6,000 nucleotides of DNA from DASTSN01 sp035760665 (GCA_035760665.1 DASTSN010000010.1:1-6000); one strand, 5' to 3'; positions 1-6,000 are shown, counted from the first letter of the stretch. The notes: generated by a model not told the origin, from the sequence alone. Translations and numbers: made by a program.

Positions 1-579
1 ATCCCCAATAAAGGGCTGCGGGGGATGATCAAATTCTTTTTCCTGGCCCTGGTAGCGGTGGCTGCCTTCCTGTTTATGAATCTCTACGGCAGTTCGCTGG
101 GCCGCTATTCTATCAATAATATCCAGCAAACCGCCGAAACCACACGCTGGTGGATTGGCTACGCCTCCGGCGACCAGGGTTCGGCTTATAGCCTGGGTGG
201 TGCAGGCGGAGGTATCGGGGGCATGATCGCCCAGTTCCCTGCTGCCATCGTGGTCACCTTTTTCCGCCCCTTTCCCTGGGAAGCGGGCAAAGTCATAGTA
301 TTGCTATCTGCCCTCGAAGCCCTGCTCTTTGCCTGGATTACCCTCCGCTTGCTCTTCATTGTTGGCTTCCGCAAAGCCTGGGCAACCATCAATGCCGATC
401 CAACCATCCAGTTCTGCTTCATCTTTGCCCTGGTATTTGGCTTTGCCGTGGGTTATACCTCCGCCAACTTTGGCGCCCTCTCCCGCTACAAAATTCCCTG
501 CCTGCCCTTCTACGCCCTCGGCATCCTGCTCACCTGGTACAAAAACAAGCCGGCAAAAAAACTGCTGCCCTTCCTCTGA
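1..579 (+). CDS. Multi-spanning inner-membrane protein, C-terminal part (5' end outside window); possibly polysaccharide-polymerase-like
   Basis: The reading frame is open from base 1 (first full codons read IPNKGLRG before the Met at 25), so this is most likely the C-terminal end of a longer protein and the ATG at 25 is probably internal. Counting from that Met, hydrophobic segments lie at about 2-20, 65-80, 88-113, 129-147 and 156-171, separated by short polar loops, and the tail is basic (KNKPAKK). A glycine-rich stretch (GGAGGGIGG, about 58-66), an FRPFPWE motif (80-86) and SRYKIPCLPFY (153-163) stand out. An aromatic and proline-rich segment with an SRYK/R-P motif near the last membrane helix is reminiscent of integral membrane proteins of bacterial glycan loci (Wzy-like or related). 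That resemblance is from memory and not diagnostic. It is convergent with the beta-helix gene, 55 bp from stop to stop. GC is about 57 percent in a sampled line, higher than in the minus-strand genes. Presence of a gene is firm; function is uncertain. Confidence 0.8.
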   Translation: MPNKGLRGMIKFFFLALVAVAAFLFMNLYGSSLGRYSINNIQQTAETTRWWIGYASGDQGSAYSLGGAGGGIGGMIAQFPAAIVVTFFRPFPWEAGKVIVLLSALEALLFAWITLRLLFIVGFRKAWATINADPTIQFCFIFALVFGFAVGYTSANFGALSRYKIPCLPFYALGILLTWYKNKPAKKLLPFL

Positions 580-634
580 TGCAGGAAAAAAGGTATACGC
601 CTTCATTAGATGACCATCTGCTTAAGGGGAACTT
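580..634. other. Short convergent intergenic gap; possible weak shared terminator hairpin
   Basis: These 55 bp separate the stop codons of two converging genes, a place where a bidirectional terminator would be expected. A small inverted repeat is visible: AGATG at 608-612 and CATCT at 615-619, flanked further out by CCTT (600-603) and AAGG (624-627). The stem is short, the loop tight, and there is no clean T-run on the right side; on the minus-strand side an A-run at 586-591 would read as Ts. A terminator here is plausible by position but only weakly supported by sequence. Confidence 0.25.
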
Positions 635-2071
635 TTAGTGTTTATAAATAATTGTATTGCCCCCGGCGTCTACATTAAAGTTGGCACAGCAGCTATTGAG
701 ATAGTAATGTTTTTCCTTTGCTGCAGTACGGGTATATTCAAACGTACAGTCTTCGTACCGCATGCCCCGCACAACAGCTACAAAATCGTTCTTTGGCAGG
801 TTGTCATTATTAATTGTAAACTGGCAATCACGAAACTGGTATTTTTCCTCGGGCGCCAGTTTTGCATCAATCTGTATCCAAAGGAGCTTCATTTTATTGG
901 ACACAAATCTGCAGTTTGTAAAACTCACCCGTTTCCGCCCGTTCGATTCCACCAAAAACCTGCCATACGGTTGCCTGCCCTCGTACGGCTTGTCTTCAAA
1001 AAAACAACTGATAAAACGGGTGGCTTCTGTATCGGCGCTGGCATTATACCCATGCACAAACGATCCATAAATCTTGCAGTCTTGAAAGGTGAAAGAGGGT
1101 TTGTTTACCCATATGGCATACGCCTCTGTACCCCAGAAGCTGCAATTTGTAAACCGGCAACTGGCACTGTTACCATTATCGGCAACCAATCCCACCCCTT
1201 TGTTATCAACAAACGAACAGCCGGTAAATACCCCATTTCTAATTGGGCCGGCTTCCGCTTCAATATCCACACCGGCTCCCGGCGGAGAGTTAAAAGCTCC
1301 CTGACCCGTATGATTAAATTGACAATCCCTCGCTGTCAGGCCATTACCACCAACCCAGGATAACCCCTGGCGACTGTTATACGTAAAGCGACAGTTTTTC
1401 AGTACTATGAGGTCCTGCTGATTGCCGGACTTATTAGAGACACTGATGCCGTCAAGGCAGAAATGATGGACATACAAATTATCCACCAGCACGTTACGGC
1501 TGTTCAGCACAAATACACCATAGTGAGGTAATTGCCGGCCTTTATCCCCGTACACACCACCCAGGATAGCACCCATGTTATTGCCATCTAATTCCAGGTT
1601 CCTGATCGTTACTTTTTCCGAACTGTCAATGCGAATACAGTGCCCTATGAAAGCTGCATAAGCATATTTCACGAAATATTTTTGATTGGGATAAATCTTG
1701 CCCGTGCCTGGGTCAAAAGCACCGAAATAGAGGCTGTCTGCATAACGCAGCACGGCCCCCTGCTTACCCACGATTTCCATGTTTTGAACATGAGTTAGAT
1801 GCAGCACATCGTGACCATAATAAGCCGGTTTGCCGTTTTGCACACGGGTGAAATCCTGTAAGCCAACAAGATACATCCCTTTGGGAATAATCAGCCTGCC
1901 CCTGCCTCCGCGTTTGTTAAAATAAGCCGCTGCCTTTTCAAAAGCCTGCTGATCATTGGTCCTTCCGTCTGCTTTGGCGCCAAAATCTCGGATACTTTTT
2001 ATCACAAAAGACTGTCCGTAACTGCTGAACAGGCTAAGGGAGAAAAGAAAAATTATTACAGGTTGTTTCAT
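635..2071 (-). CDS. Secreted right-handed parallel beta-helix protein (Pectate_lyase_3 / pectin-lyase-fold superfamily)
   Basis: A 478-residue protein with a clear Sec signal peptide at the N terminus (hydrophobic core about 5-17, probable cleavage near YGQ-S at 18-21), so it is exported. Residues 27-70 carry the N-cap signature of the Pectate_lyase_3 group: IRDFGAKADGRTND, then an alpha-helical AFEKAAAYF stretch, then RLIIPKGMYLVG. From about 140 to 450 the sequence runs in coils of roughly 22-35 residues, many with an N/D-C-x-F turn (cysteines 227, 250, 285, 310, 332, 356, 387, 416, 442), typical of a pectin-lyase-type beta-helix. The family includes polysaccharide lyases, glycoside hydrolases and epimerases. 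I could not assign catalytic residues, so substrate and reaction stay open. There is no obvious C-terminal T9SS sorting domain. It ends the minus-strand run, 186 bp after an acyltransferase gene, which suggests action on the locus's own glycan (inference). The start at 2071 is supported by the signal peptide following directly; no strong ribosome binding site precedes it. Confidence 0.9.
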   Translation of the reverse strand: MKQPVIIFLFSLSLFSSYGQSFVIKSIRDFGAKADGRTNDQQAFEKAAAYFNKRGGRGRLIIPKGMYLVGLQDFTRVQNGKPAYYGHDVLHLTHVQNMEIVGKQGAVLRYADSLYFGAFDPGTGKIYPNQKYFVKYAYAAFIGHCIRIDSSEKVTIRNLELDGNNMGAILGGVYGDKGRQLPHYGVFVLNSRNVLVDNLYVHHFCLDGISVSNKSGNQQDLIVLKNCRFTYNSRQGLSWVGGNGLTARDCQFNHTGQGAFNSPPGAGVDIEAEAGPIRNGVFTGCSFVDNKGVGLVADNGNSASCRFTNCSFWGTEAYAIWVNKPSFTFQDCKIYGSFVHGYNASADTEATRFISCFFEDKPYEGRQPYGRFLVESNGRKRVSFTNCRFVSNKMKLLWIQIDAKLAPEEKYQFRDCQFTINNDNLPKNDFVAVVRGMRYEDCTFEYTRTAAKEKHYYLNSCCANFNVDAGGNTIIYKH

Positions 2072-2257
2072 AGTACCAGCTTTTCTATGAAGGTAGCTCT
2101 TGCCCTCACAAAGGCGATGTTAAAAACCCGGCAAAATAACCAACAAAGATGAGGATCGATAAGCTTGTCTCAGAATTTTAGCTTTTATGTGGAACAGCTA
2201 TAAGCATCGGGAAACCACCCGGATAGCATTGTTTAATTGCAGCGCTTATTCAATCAA
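2072..2257. other. Intergenic region between acyltransferase and beta-helix genes
   Basis: This is a 186-bp non-coding gap between two genes pointing the same way (minus). It holds a possible stem-loop near the acyltransferase end (2197-2227) and about 120 bp in front of the beta-helix gene that could hold a promoter. I looked on the minus strand for the Bacteroidota TTTG / TAnnTTTG pattern. Only a near miss was found (TTATTTTG, complement of bases 2132-2139, one base short in spacing, with no matching upstream element). I saw no convincing coding potential, although a plus-strand frame enters it from within the acyltransferase gene's antisense. Confidence 0.5.
2197..2227 (-). other. Imperfect stem-loop 30 bp downstream of the acyltransferase stop
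   Basis: Read on the minus strand, GCTAT (2227-2223) can pair with ATAGC (2201-2197), and inside it CGGG (2221-2218) pairs with CCCG (2211-2208) around a six-base loop, with an uneven internal loop (1 versus 6 bases). Its place just after the acyltransferase stop codon would suit a terminator or a 3'-end stabilising structure. No T-run follows it, so a classic intrinsic terminator is not supported. Confidence 0.25.
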
Positions 2258-3307
2258 TTACCTGAACCGGTTTTTAATTTTCAGGAAAGGTTTCTCAATG
2301 AAATTATATGACAAAACTGCTGCAACTGCTATCAATAAAATATTCTGCGGGAATCGGGTCCACCAGTACCGCGACACAGGATTATACACCGGGACTAAGA
2401 AAAATTCTTGCCAGACGTATAAACTGTAAGATAAGATACCAATCCTGTTGAGCCAGGGATGATTCAGGAAACGAAACCCAATCGCCTTATTGTTATCGGA
2501 ACGGGTGGTCCAGGCAATGACTGTCATAAAATACACAACCATTATCGTTCCTGTAATGGGTAAAAACAGCCGGTCAAGCTTCACATCCATTTCAAATTTT
2601 CCTATGACCAGGATAATGATAGCTCCCACTACAAGATGCCATCCCTGAATTTTTTTCAGGATTCGTACCGCATGTGCTTGATGGTAAAACAGGAAATACG
2701 CCAGCATACAGCCGCCGAATAAAAAATCTGCATGTTGTAAAAATGGTAATAAAAGGTAGGGACTGATGCTAGGATATTTATAGGCAATCACCCGGGCAAC
2801 AGCGCCGATAACAAGCAACAATACCAGTGGCTTCCATGACCAATGGATCTTGAGACCCCGAAACAATCCTGGCCACAAAAGATAGAACTGCTCTTCTACC
2901 GAAAGCGACCAACTATGTGCCAGCAACCAGTTACTGCCCCAGAGAGCGAAATTTTGTGTGTAGCTCAGCGCCGAGACATATACGCCTCCTTGAATAGTAA
3001 AACCGGCCAGCTTACTGCTAATGAATACAAAAAGGACATAAAAATAAAATACCGGGAAAATCCGTAAAAACCGGCGGATGTAAAACAGTCGCAAATTAAT
3101 CTGACCGTTCTTTTCCTTTTCTTTTATCAGGAGCCAGGTAATAAGAAACCCGCTGATCACAAAAAAAAGCCGTACACCTGTCTCGCCGTTGGCCAGCGGC
3201 CAAATTATTTTCTTTAACCAGCCGGGTACAGATTCCACAATATAGATGTGGCTTAACAATACTAGTGAAATAGCTATAGCTCGCAAGCCATTAAGACTTG
3301 GAATCAT
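2258..3307 (-). CDS. Membrane O-acyltransferase, acyltransferase-3 family (OafA/YrhL-like), without SGNH domain
   Basis: This 349-residue integral membrane protein likely transfers an acyl group, usually acetyl, to a sugar of a surface polysaccharide at the cytoplasmic membrane. It starts directly with NGLRAIAI, and Arg9 and His20 form the RX10H motif of acyltransferase-3 proteins. Next come FFVISGFLIT (48-57), the basic FYIRRFLRIFP loop (75-85) and SWSLSVEEQFYLLWP (132-146), all hallmarks of PF01757, and the protein closes with FIEKPF (336-341). About ten hydrophobic segments are spread along it. The length fits the stand-alone membrane domain; the extra periplasmic SGNH esterase domain of longer OafA proteins is absent. 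The start at 3307 is well placed because the conserved first helix follows at once, although no clear Shine-Dalgarno sequence is visible. It lies between an epimerase gene (300-bp AT-rich gap) and the beta-helix gene. The acyl donor and target sugar cannot be read from the sequence. Confidence 0.95.
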   Translation of the reverse strand: MIPSLNGLRAIAISLVLLSHIYIVESVPGWLKKIIWPLANGETGVRLFFVISGFLITWLLIKEKEKNGQINLRLFYIRRFLRIFPVFYFYVLFVFISSKLAGFTIQGGVYVSALSYTQNFALWGSNWLLAHSWSLSVEEQFYLLWPGLFRGLKIHWSWKPLVLLLVIGAVARVIAYKYPSISPYLLLPFLQHADFLFGGCMLAYFLFYHQAHAVRILKKIQGWHLVVGAIIILVIGKFEMDVKLDRLFLPITGTIMVVYFMTVIAWTTRSDNNKAIGFRFLNHPWLNRIGILSYSLYVWQEFFLVPVYNPVSRYWWTRFPQNILLIAVAAVLSYNFIEKPFLKIKNRFR

Positions 3308-3607
3308 TAGTTTAAGATAATTTTTGAATAGGCATTTAACTCTTATTTTGTATACAACAACTAAAGATCCTTCCCCAAATTATATTTACCTTAATGATGG
3401 GAAAATATCAAGATCTTCAAAAAACTATAATGAAAATATAAGGAATAAATGTGTAATAATAAATCTCAGTTAGTTGATAATTGCACCCCCATGAGTATGT
3501 TTCTAAAAAAATCGCAGAAAAGGTGTATTTGGGAAGTTACTTATCAAGTACATTGAATCATTGATTTCTAAATGGAATATGACATCACCAACCCTAATAA
3601 GCCAACT
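3308..3607. other. AT-rich 300-bp intergenic region
   Basis: This gap between the epimerase and acyltransferase genes is markedly AT-rich: by hand count one 60-base line (3421-3480) has only 11 G/C and the previous line has 18. I found no credible gene. The longest obvious small frame is about 21 codons (3491-3556, plus strand) with no ribosome binding site. Small features include a palindrome AAGATCTT at 3410-3417, two GAAAATAT copies (3401 and 3432), a short inverted repeat AATCATTGATT near 3556-3566, and a possible promoter for the acyltransferase gene (3376-3411). No T-run terminator for the epimerase gene was seen. Confidence 0.6.
3376..3411 (-). promoter_or_regulatory. Possible promoter upstream of the acyltransferase gene
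   Basis: On the minus strand, TTGATA (3411-3406) is followed after 21 bases by TATAATTTG (3384-3376), about 70 bp ahead of the acyltransferase start at 3307. The downstream element resembles the Bacteroidota -7 box TAnnTTTG but has three bases, not two, between TA and TTTG; it also contains a perfect TATAAT. In such an AT-rich stretch this could arise by chance. Confidence 0.2.
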
Positions 3608-4717
3608 TCATAAAGAATGATTAAGAATTGATGCAATCCGGCTTGCTGTTCTGCCGTCCCCATAGGGATTACCAGCCCGGGCCATTTTAATGTAGGTATG
3701 CTGATCTTCTACAAGCTTTCGAAATGTAGATACAATTCTCGCTTTGTCTGTGCCTACCAGCACTGAACAGCCTGCATCAATCCCTTCGGGCCGCTCTGTT
3801 GTATCACGCATCACCAGCAGGGGTACCTTCAGTGACGGCGCCTCCTCCTGTATGCCGCCCGAATCAGTTAATATGATGAATGACTGCGACATCAGATAAA
3901 CCAGTTCGTCATACGGGAGAGGATTGCCGAGATACACATTGGACAGACCGCTCAGTAGGGCATACACTTTTTCTTTTACATTCGGGTTCAGGTGTACCGG
4001 GTAATAAAACAAAAAGTCCGGGTAAAGAGCTGCCAGCTCTTTAATCGCTGCACAAATCTGCTCAAAGCCTTCCCCGAAATTTTCCCGGCGGTGTCCGGTA
4101 ATCAAAACCAGTTTTTGAAACCGGTGGATCATATCAAACCGCTGCCGGTAAATCCTCTCATTATTCTTCACTTTTTCCAGGCATAATTGCAAGCTGTCAA
4201 TAACAGTATTGCCCACACAATATACATGATCCAGTCCTTCTTTTACCAGAATGTCTGCAGCCTTTTGGGTAGGTGCAAAATGAAAATCAGCAATACGCCC
4301 AATGATCTGCCGGTTGACCTCCTCTGGGAAAGGAGAAAATTTATTGTAAGTACGCAGGCCCGCTTCCACGTGCGCCACCGGGATACGCTGGTAAAATGCC
4401 ATCAGGGAGGCCACCATGGCGGTCGTGGTATCTCCCTGCACAATTACAAGATCGTACTGTTGCTCGTGGAATAGCTTCGTTAACGTATCCGACAAGCGGG
4501 CCGTCAGTCCGCCGAGAGACTGATTTGGCTGCATAAGATCCAGGGAAAGATCCGGCCGGACATCAAAAAAAGCAAAGATTTGCTCCAGCATTGACTTGTG
4601 CTGATCTGTTGAAACCAGGGTAACTTTTTGAGATACCGTCTGCAATGTTGTATATACCGGAATCAATTTAATCGCTTCCGGTCTGGTGCCGAGAACGACA
4701 GCAATGTGATCGTACAT
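3608..4717 (-). CDS. wecB: UDP-N-acetylglucosamine 2-epimerase, non-hydrolysing (WecB/MnaA family)
   Basis: A cytoplasmic enzyme interconverting UDP-GlcNAc and UDP-ManNAc, a precursor step for ManNAc or ManNAcA in glycans. The 369-residue length is normal and the family motifs run in order: VLGTRPEAIKLIPV (8-21), TDQHKSML (37-44), QGDTTTAM (94-101), HVEAGLRT (116-123), PFPEEVNRQIIGRIADFHF (129-147), TGHRRENFGEGF (207-218), YPVHLNPNV (239-247), TDSGGIQEEAPSL (284-296) and RDTTERPEGIDAG (304-316). By alignment from memory with E. coli WecB, Asp96, Glu118, Glu132, Arg136 and His209 match the active-site residues Asp95, Glu117, Glu131, Arg135 and His213, so it looks intact. The start at 4717 puts the nucleotide-binding motif at the usual distance. 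It follows the glycosyltransferase gene by 60 bp on the same strand and is probably co-transcribed with it. No dehydrogenase (wecC) is next to it here, so the product may be used as ManNAc or oxidised by an enzyme encoded elsewhere. The symbol follows family usage; mnaA would be equally valid. Confidence 0.97.
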   Translation of the reverse strand: MYDHIAVVLGTRPEAIKLIPVYTTLQTVSQKVTLVSTDQHKSMLEQIFAFFDVRPDLSLDLMQPNQSLGGLTARLSDTLTKLFHEQQYDLVIVQGDTTTAMVASLMAFYQRIPVAHVEAGLRTYNKFSPFPEEVNRQIIGRIADFHFAPTQKAADILVKEGLDHVYCVGNTVIDSLQLCLEKVKNNERIYRQRFDMIHRFQKLVLITGHRRENFGEGFEQICAAIKELAALYPDFLFYYPVHLNPNVKEKVYALLSGLSNVYLGNPLPYDELVYLMSQSFIILTDSGGIQEEAPSLKVPLLVMRDTTERPEGIDAGCSVLVGTDKARIVSTFRKLVEDQHTYIKMARAGNPYGDGRTASRIASILNHSL

Positions 4718-4735
4718 ATTTGTCTATGATATTGC

Positions 4736-4790
4736 TTACAAGATTTTTCTAACACGCTTAAATCCTGTCTGGAAAAGTTACAAGATTTTT
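4736..4790 (-). repeat. Pair of 13-bp direct repeats at the end of the glycosyltransferase gene
   Basis: On the minus strand AAAAATCTTGTAA occurs twice, at 4790-4778 and 4748-4736, exactly 42 bp apart. The first copy contains the last three codons (Lys-Ile-Leu) and the TAA stop of the glycosyltransferase gene; the second lies in the 60-bp gap before the epimerase gene and, because 42 is a multiple of three, repeats the same codons and stop in the same frame. The bases between the copies are not clearly similar to those before the first copy, so a simple 42-bp tandem duplication is not evident. Confidence 0.7.
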
Positions 4791-6000
4791 TGAAACAATT
4801 GAATGGCATTTTTATATCCCCTGTATGCAACACCTGTTTGCCTGCAACGTTCTGCAAGTTGTTCCTTTGGTTCAGCAAGCAAATCATTTATAGCATTAAG
4901 TTTAGGCAACACCCCGCTACGGCTGAATTTCTCTACCACAACTCCCACATTATATACTTCAGCATATATATCATCTTCACTCGTACCCCGTGTTACTATA
5001 TAAGGAAGGCCGCAGCAAAGATATTCACCTACTTTAGTTGGAGAACAATACTTACGCGAAGGAAAATCTGCAACGGTTACCAAACCAATATCCGCTGCGG
5101 AAAGAAACTGACTGACTTCTTCATGCGGAACCCTGCCAATCCAATAGCTTTCTGCAGGAATTTTATACCTGTCAAACAGCTCAGTAATCTCATCTTTGTC
5201 ATGTCCGGTGAGGAAAATAAAAAAATAGAGACGATTGCTGTTGTATAATGTCGCTGCCACTTCAAATATCTCATCTTTGTAATACAGGTCGCCAAACTTT
5301 CCTGTATAAATAACTACCCGTTTATCGTTCAGCCCGAACTTTTGCCTGATAGACGATCTTGCGATTTCATCAAACTTAAACAGGTCGCTATCGACGCTGG
5401 TGGGTAACCGATATAGTTTCCCTTTCACTCCGGTCATTTGTAAGTGGTCTATCATGTATCTTGTACCTGTAATCACCACATCTGCATTTCGCCCCAGTTT
5501 TACTTCAAGGAATCGAAGTAATTTAAATTTCAAACTTGATTCCTTCCAGCAACCAAGTTCTTTTAAAAAAAGACTGTGCGGCTCGTAAGAAAAAACTACT
5601 AATCGCATGCCCGTAAGTTTTGCAATCAGGTAGCTCATTGAACCTGCTATATTGGCAAAAGCAACGATTGTTTCGCACTTGTGCTTATACTTAATCCGAA
5701 TTGCCTTCAGAATGCCCCGTAAACAATCATATCCTTTTTTAACAAGCAGAAAACGGCCAGTATGAAATTGAAGTGGATACCAATTAATGTTTCTTTCCGC
5801 TAATTTTCTCTTTTCCAACAAGACTTCTTCAACAGAAAGCCTGTATTGTGGCTGTTCAAAAGAAATAATATGAAAGAACTTATCACCATCCAACACAAGT
5901 TCTTTACAATACTTCACAAGCAAACCCTGGCATAAAGGATCATTATAGCTATTATACAGAAATATAATAATATGCCGCTGTTTATTATTATTCAATTTAT
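4778..6000 (-). CDS. Glycosyltransferase, GT4-like (GT-B fold); 5' end at or just beyond the window edge
   Basis: It probably transfers a sugar from a nucleotide-sugar donor during assembly of the polysaccharide repeat unit, in the cytoplasm or at the inner membrane face. Numbering from the TTG codon at 5995, residues 8-200 form the N-terminal Rossmann-like half, starting with strand HIIIFLYNS and including VVFSYEPHSLF (133-143) and ADVVITGTRYMIDHL (171-185). Residues 227-355 form the donor-binding half: VVIYTGKFG (227-235), FFIFLTGHDKDE (258-269), WIGRVPHEEVSQFLSAADIGL (285-305) and SPTKVGEYLCCGLPYIV (318-334). This resembles the Glycos_transf_1 domain. The first Glu of the usual EX7E motif is replaced, while Glu324 of GEYL remains; the SPTK-x-x-EYL variant is, from memory, seen in other GT4-like enzymes. 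The frame has no ATG near its beginning and stays open to base 6000, so the true start is either TTG 5995 or, more likely, a few codons outside the window. GC is low (about 32-42 percent in sampled lines). Donor and acceptor are unknown. Confidence 0.88.
   Translation of the reverse strand, partial: KLNNNKQRHIIIFLYNSYNDPLCQGLLVKYCKELVLDGDKFFHIISFEQPQYRLSVEEVLLEKRKLAERNINWYPLQFHTGRFLLVKKGYDCLRGILKAIRIKYKHKCETIVAFANIAGSMSYLIAKLTGMRLVVFSYEPHSLFLKELGCWKESSLKFKLLRFLEVKLGRNADVVITGTRYMIDHLQMTGVKGKLYRLPTSVDSDLFKFDEIARSSIRQKFGLNDKRVVIYTGKFGDLYYKDEIFEVAATLYNSNRLYFFIFLTGHDKDEITELFDRYKIPAESYWIGRVPHEEVSQFLSAADIGLVTVADFPSRKYCSPTKVGEYLCCGLPYIVTRGTSEDDIYAEVYNVGVVVEKFSRSGVLPKLNAINDLLAEPKEQLAERCRQTGVAYRGYKNAIQLFQKIL

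Noticed and set aside
638..1363. Long plus-strand open frame (241 codons) opposite the beta-helix gene
   Set aside because: It lies wholly antisense to a gene with a clear signal peptide and fold signature, and its translation is low-complexity and family-less.
2129..2150. Possible Bacteroidota promoter ahead of the beta-helix gene (TTATTTTG on the minus strand)
   Set aside because: The -7 box is one base short in spacing and no TTG element lies at the expected distance upstream.
2187..2429. Plus-strand 80-codon frame across the gap and the acyltransferase 3' end
   Set aside because: Most of it is antisense to the conserved acyltransferase C terminus. It has no ribosome binding site or recognisable protein features.
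3496..3522. TTTCT / AGAAA inverted repeat around an A-run (T-run on the minus strand), considered as the epimerase terminator
   Set aside because: It has a five-pair AT-rich stem with an 11-base loop, and the T-run sits inside the loop, not after the stem, so it does not form an intrinsic terminator.
3491..3556. 21-codon plus-strand frame in the AT-rich spacer (begins MSMFLKK)
   Set aside because: It is very short and lacks a ribosome binding site or promoter. This is expected by chance in 300 bp.
4187..4474. Plus-strand 95-codon frame inside the epimerase gene
   Set aside because: It is antisense to the most conserved motifs of the epimerase (VEAGLRT, PEEVNR) and is explained as a shadow of that coding sequence.
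4663..4887. Minus-strand 74-codon frame bridging the glycosyltransferase and epimerase genes
   Set aside because: It overlaps the ends of two well-supported genes in another frame and shows no domain or signal.
1..6000. CRISPR array, tRNA/rRNA, insertion sequence or defence system
   Set aside because: No spaced repeats, no RNA gene signatures, no transposase-like frames or terminal inverted repeats were seen. All large frames are explained by glycan-locus proteins.

Overview
The window looks like part of an exopolysaccharide / surface-glycan locus from a member of the Bacteroidota, probably a Chitinophaga-like organism. That placement is inferred from protein style (a signal peptide ending in YGQ-S, a short non-hydrolysing UDP-GlcNAc 2-epimerase, a Pectate_lyase_3-type beta-helix protein), from the lack of strong Shine-Dalgarno sequences, and from moderate, uneven GC. 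No ribosomal or other marker gene is present to settle it.

Layout: (1) bases 1-579, plus strand, hold the 3' end of a gene for a multi-spanning membrane protein that begins left of the window. (2) After a 55-bp convergent gap, four genes run leftward on the minus strand. In transcription order from the right these are a GT4-like glycosyltransferase (about 6000-4778, 5' end at or beyond the window edge), a WecB/MnaA-type UDP-GlcNAc 2-epimerase (4717-3608), a membrane O-acyltransferase of the acyltransferase-3 family (3307-2258), and a secreted right-handed parallel beta-helix protein (2071-635). (3) The gaps are 60 bp (glycosyltransferase to epimerase), an AT-rich 300 bp (epimerase to acyltransferase) and 186 bp (acyltransferase to beta-helix gene). 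The first pair is probably co-transcribed. The two downstream genes may have their own promoters.

How the genes could work together (inference): the epimerase makes UDP-ManNAc, the glycosyltransferase adds a sugar to the growing repeat unit, the acyltransferase decorates the glycan with acetyl or another acyl group at the inner membrane, and the exported beta-helix protein binds, cuts or modifies the polysaccharide outside the cytoplasm. The plus-strand membrane protein could be a polymerase-like or glycan-related integral membrane protein, but its family is not certain from this fragment.

No tRNA, rRNA, CRISPR array, insertion sequence or phage feature was seen. Nothing here clearly amounts to a new system. 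The points most worth a second look are the beta-helix protein of unknown specificity with a regular cysteine ladder, the 13-bp direct repeat that re-creates the same last codons and stop 42 bp after the glycosyltransferase stop, and the base-composition steps across the locus.
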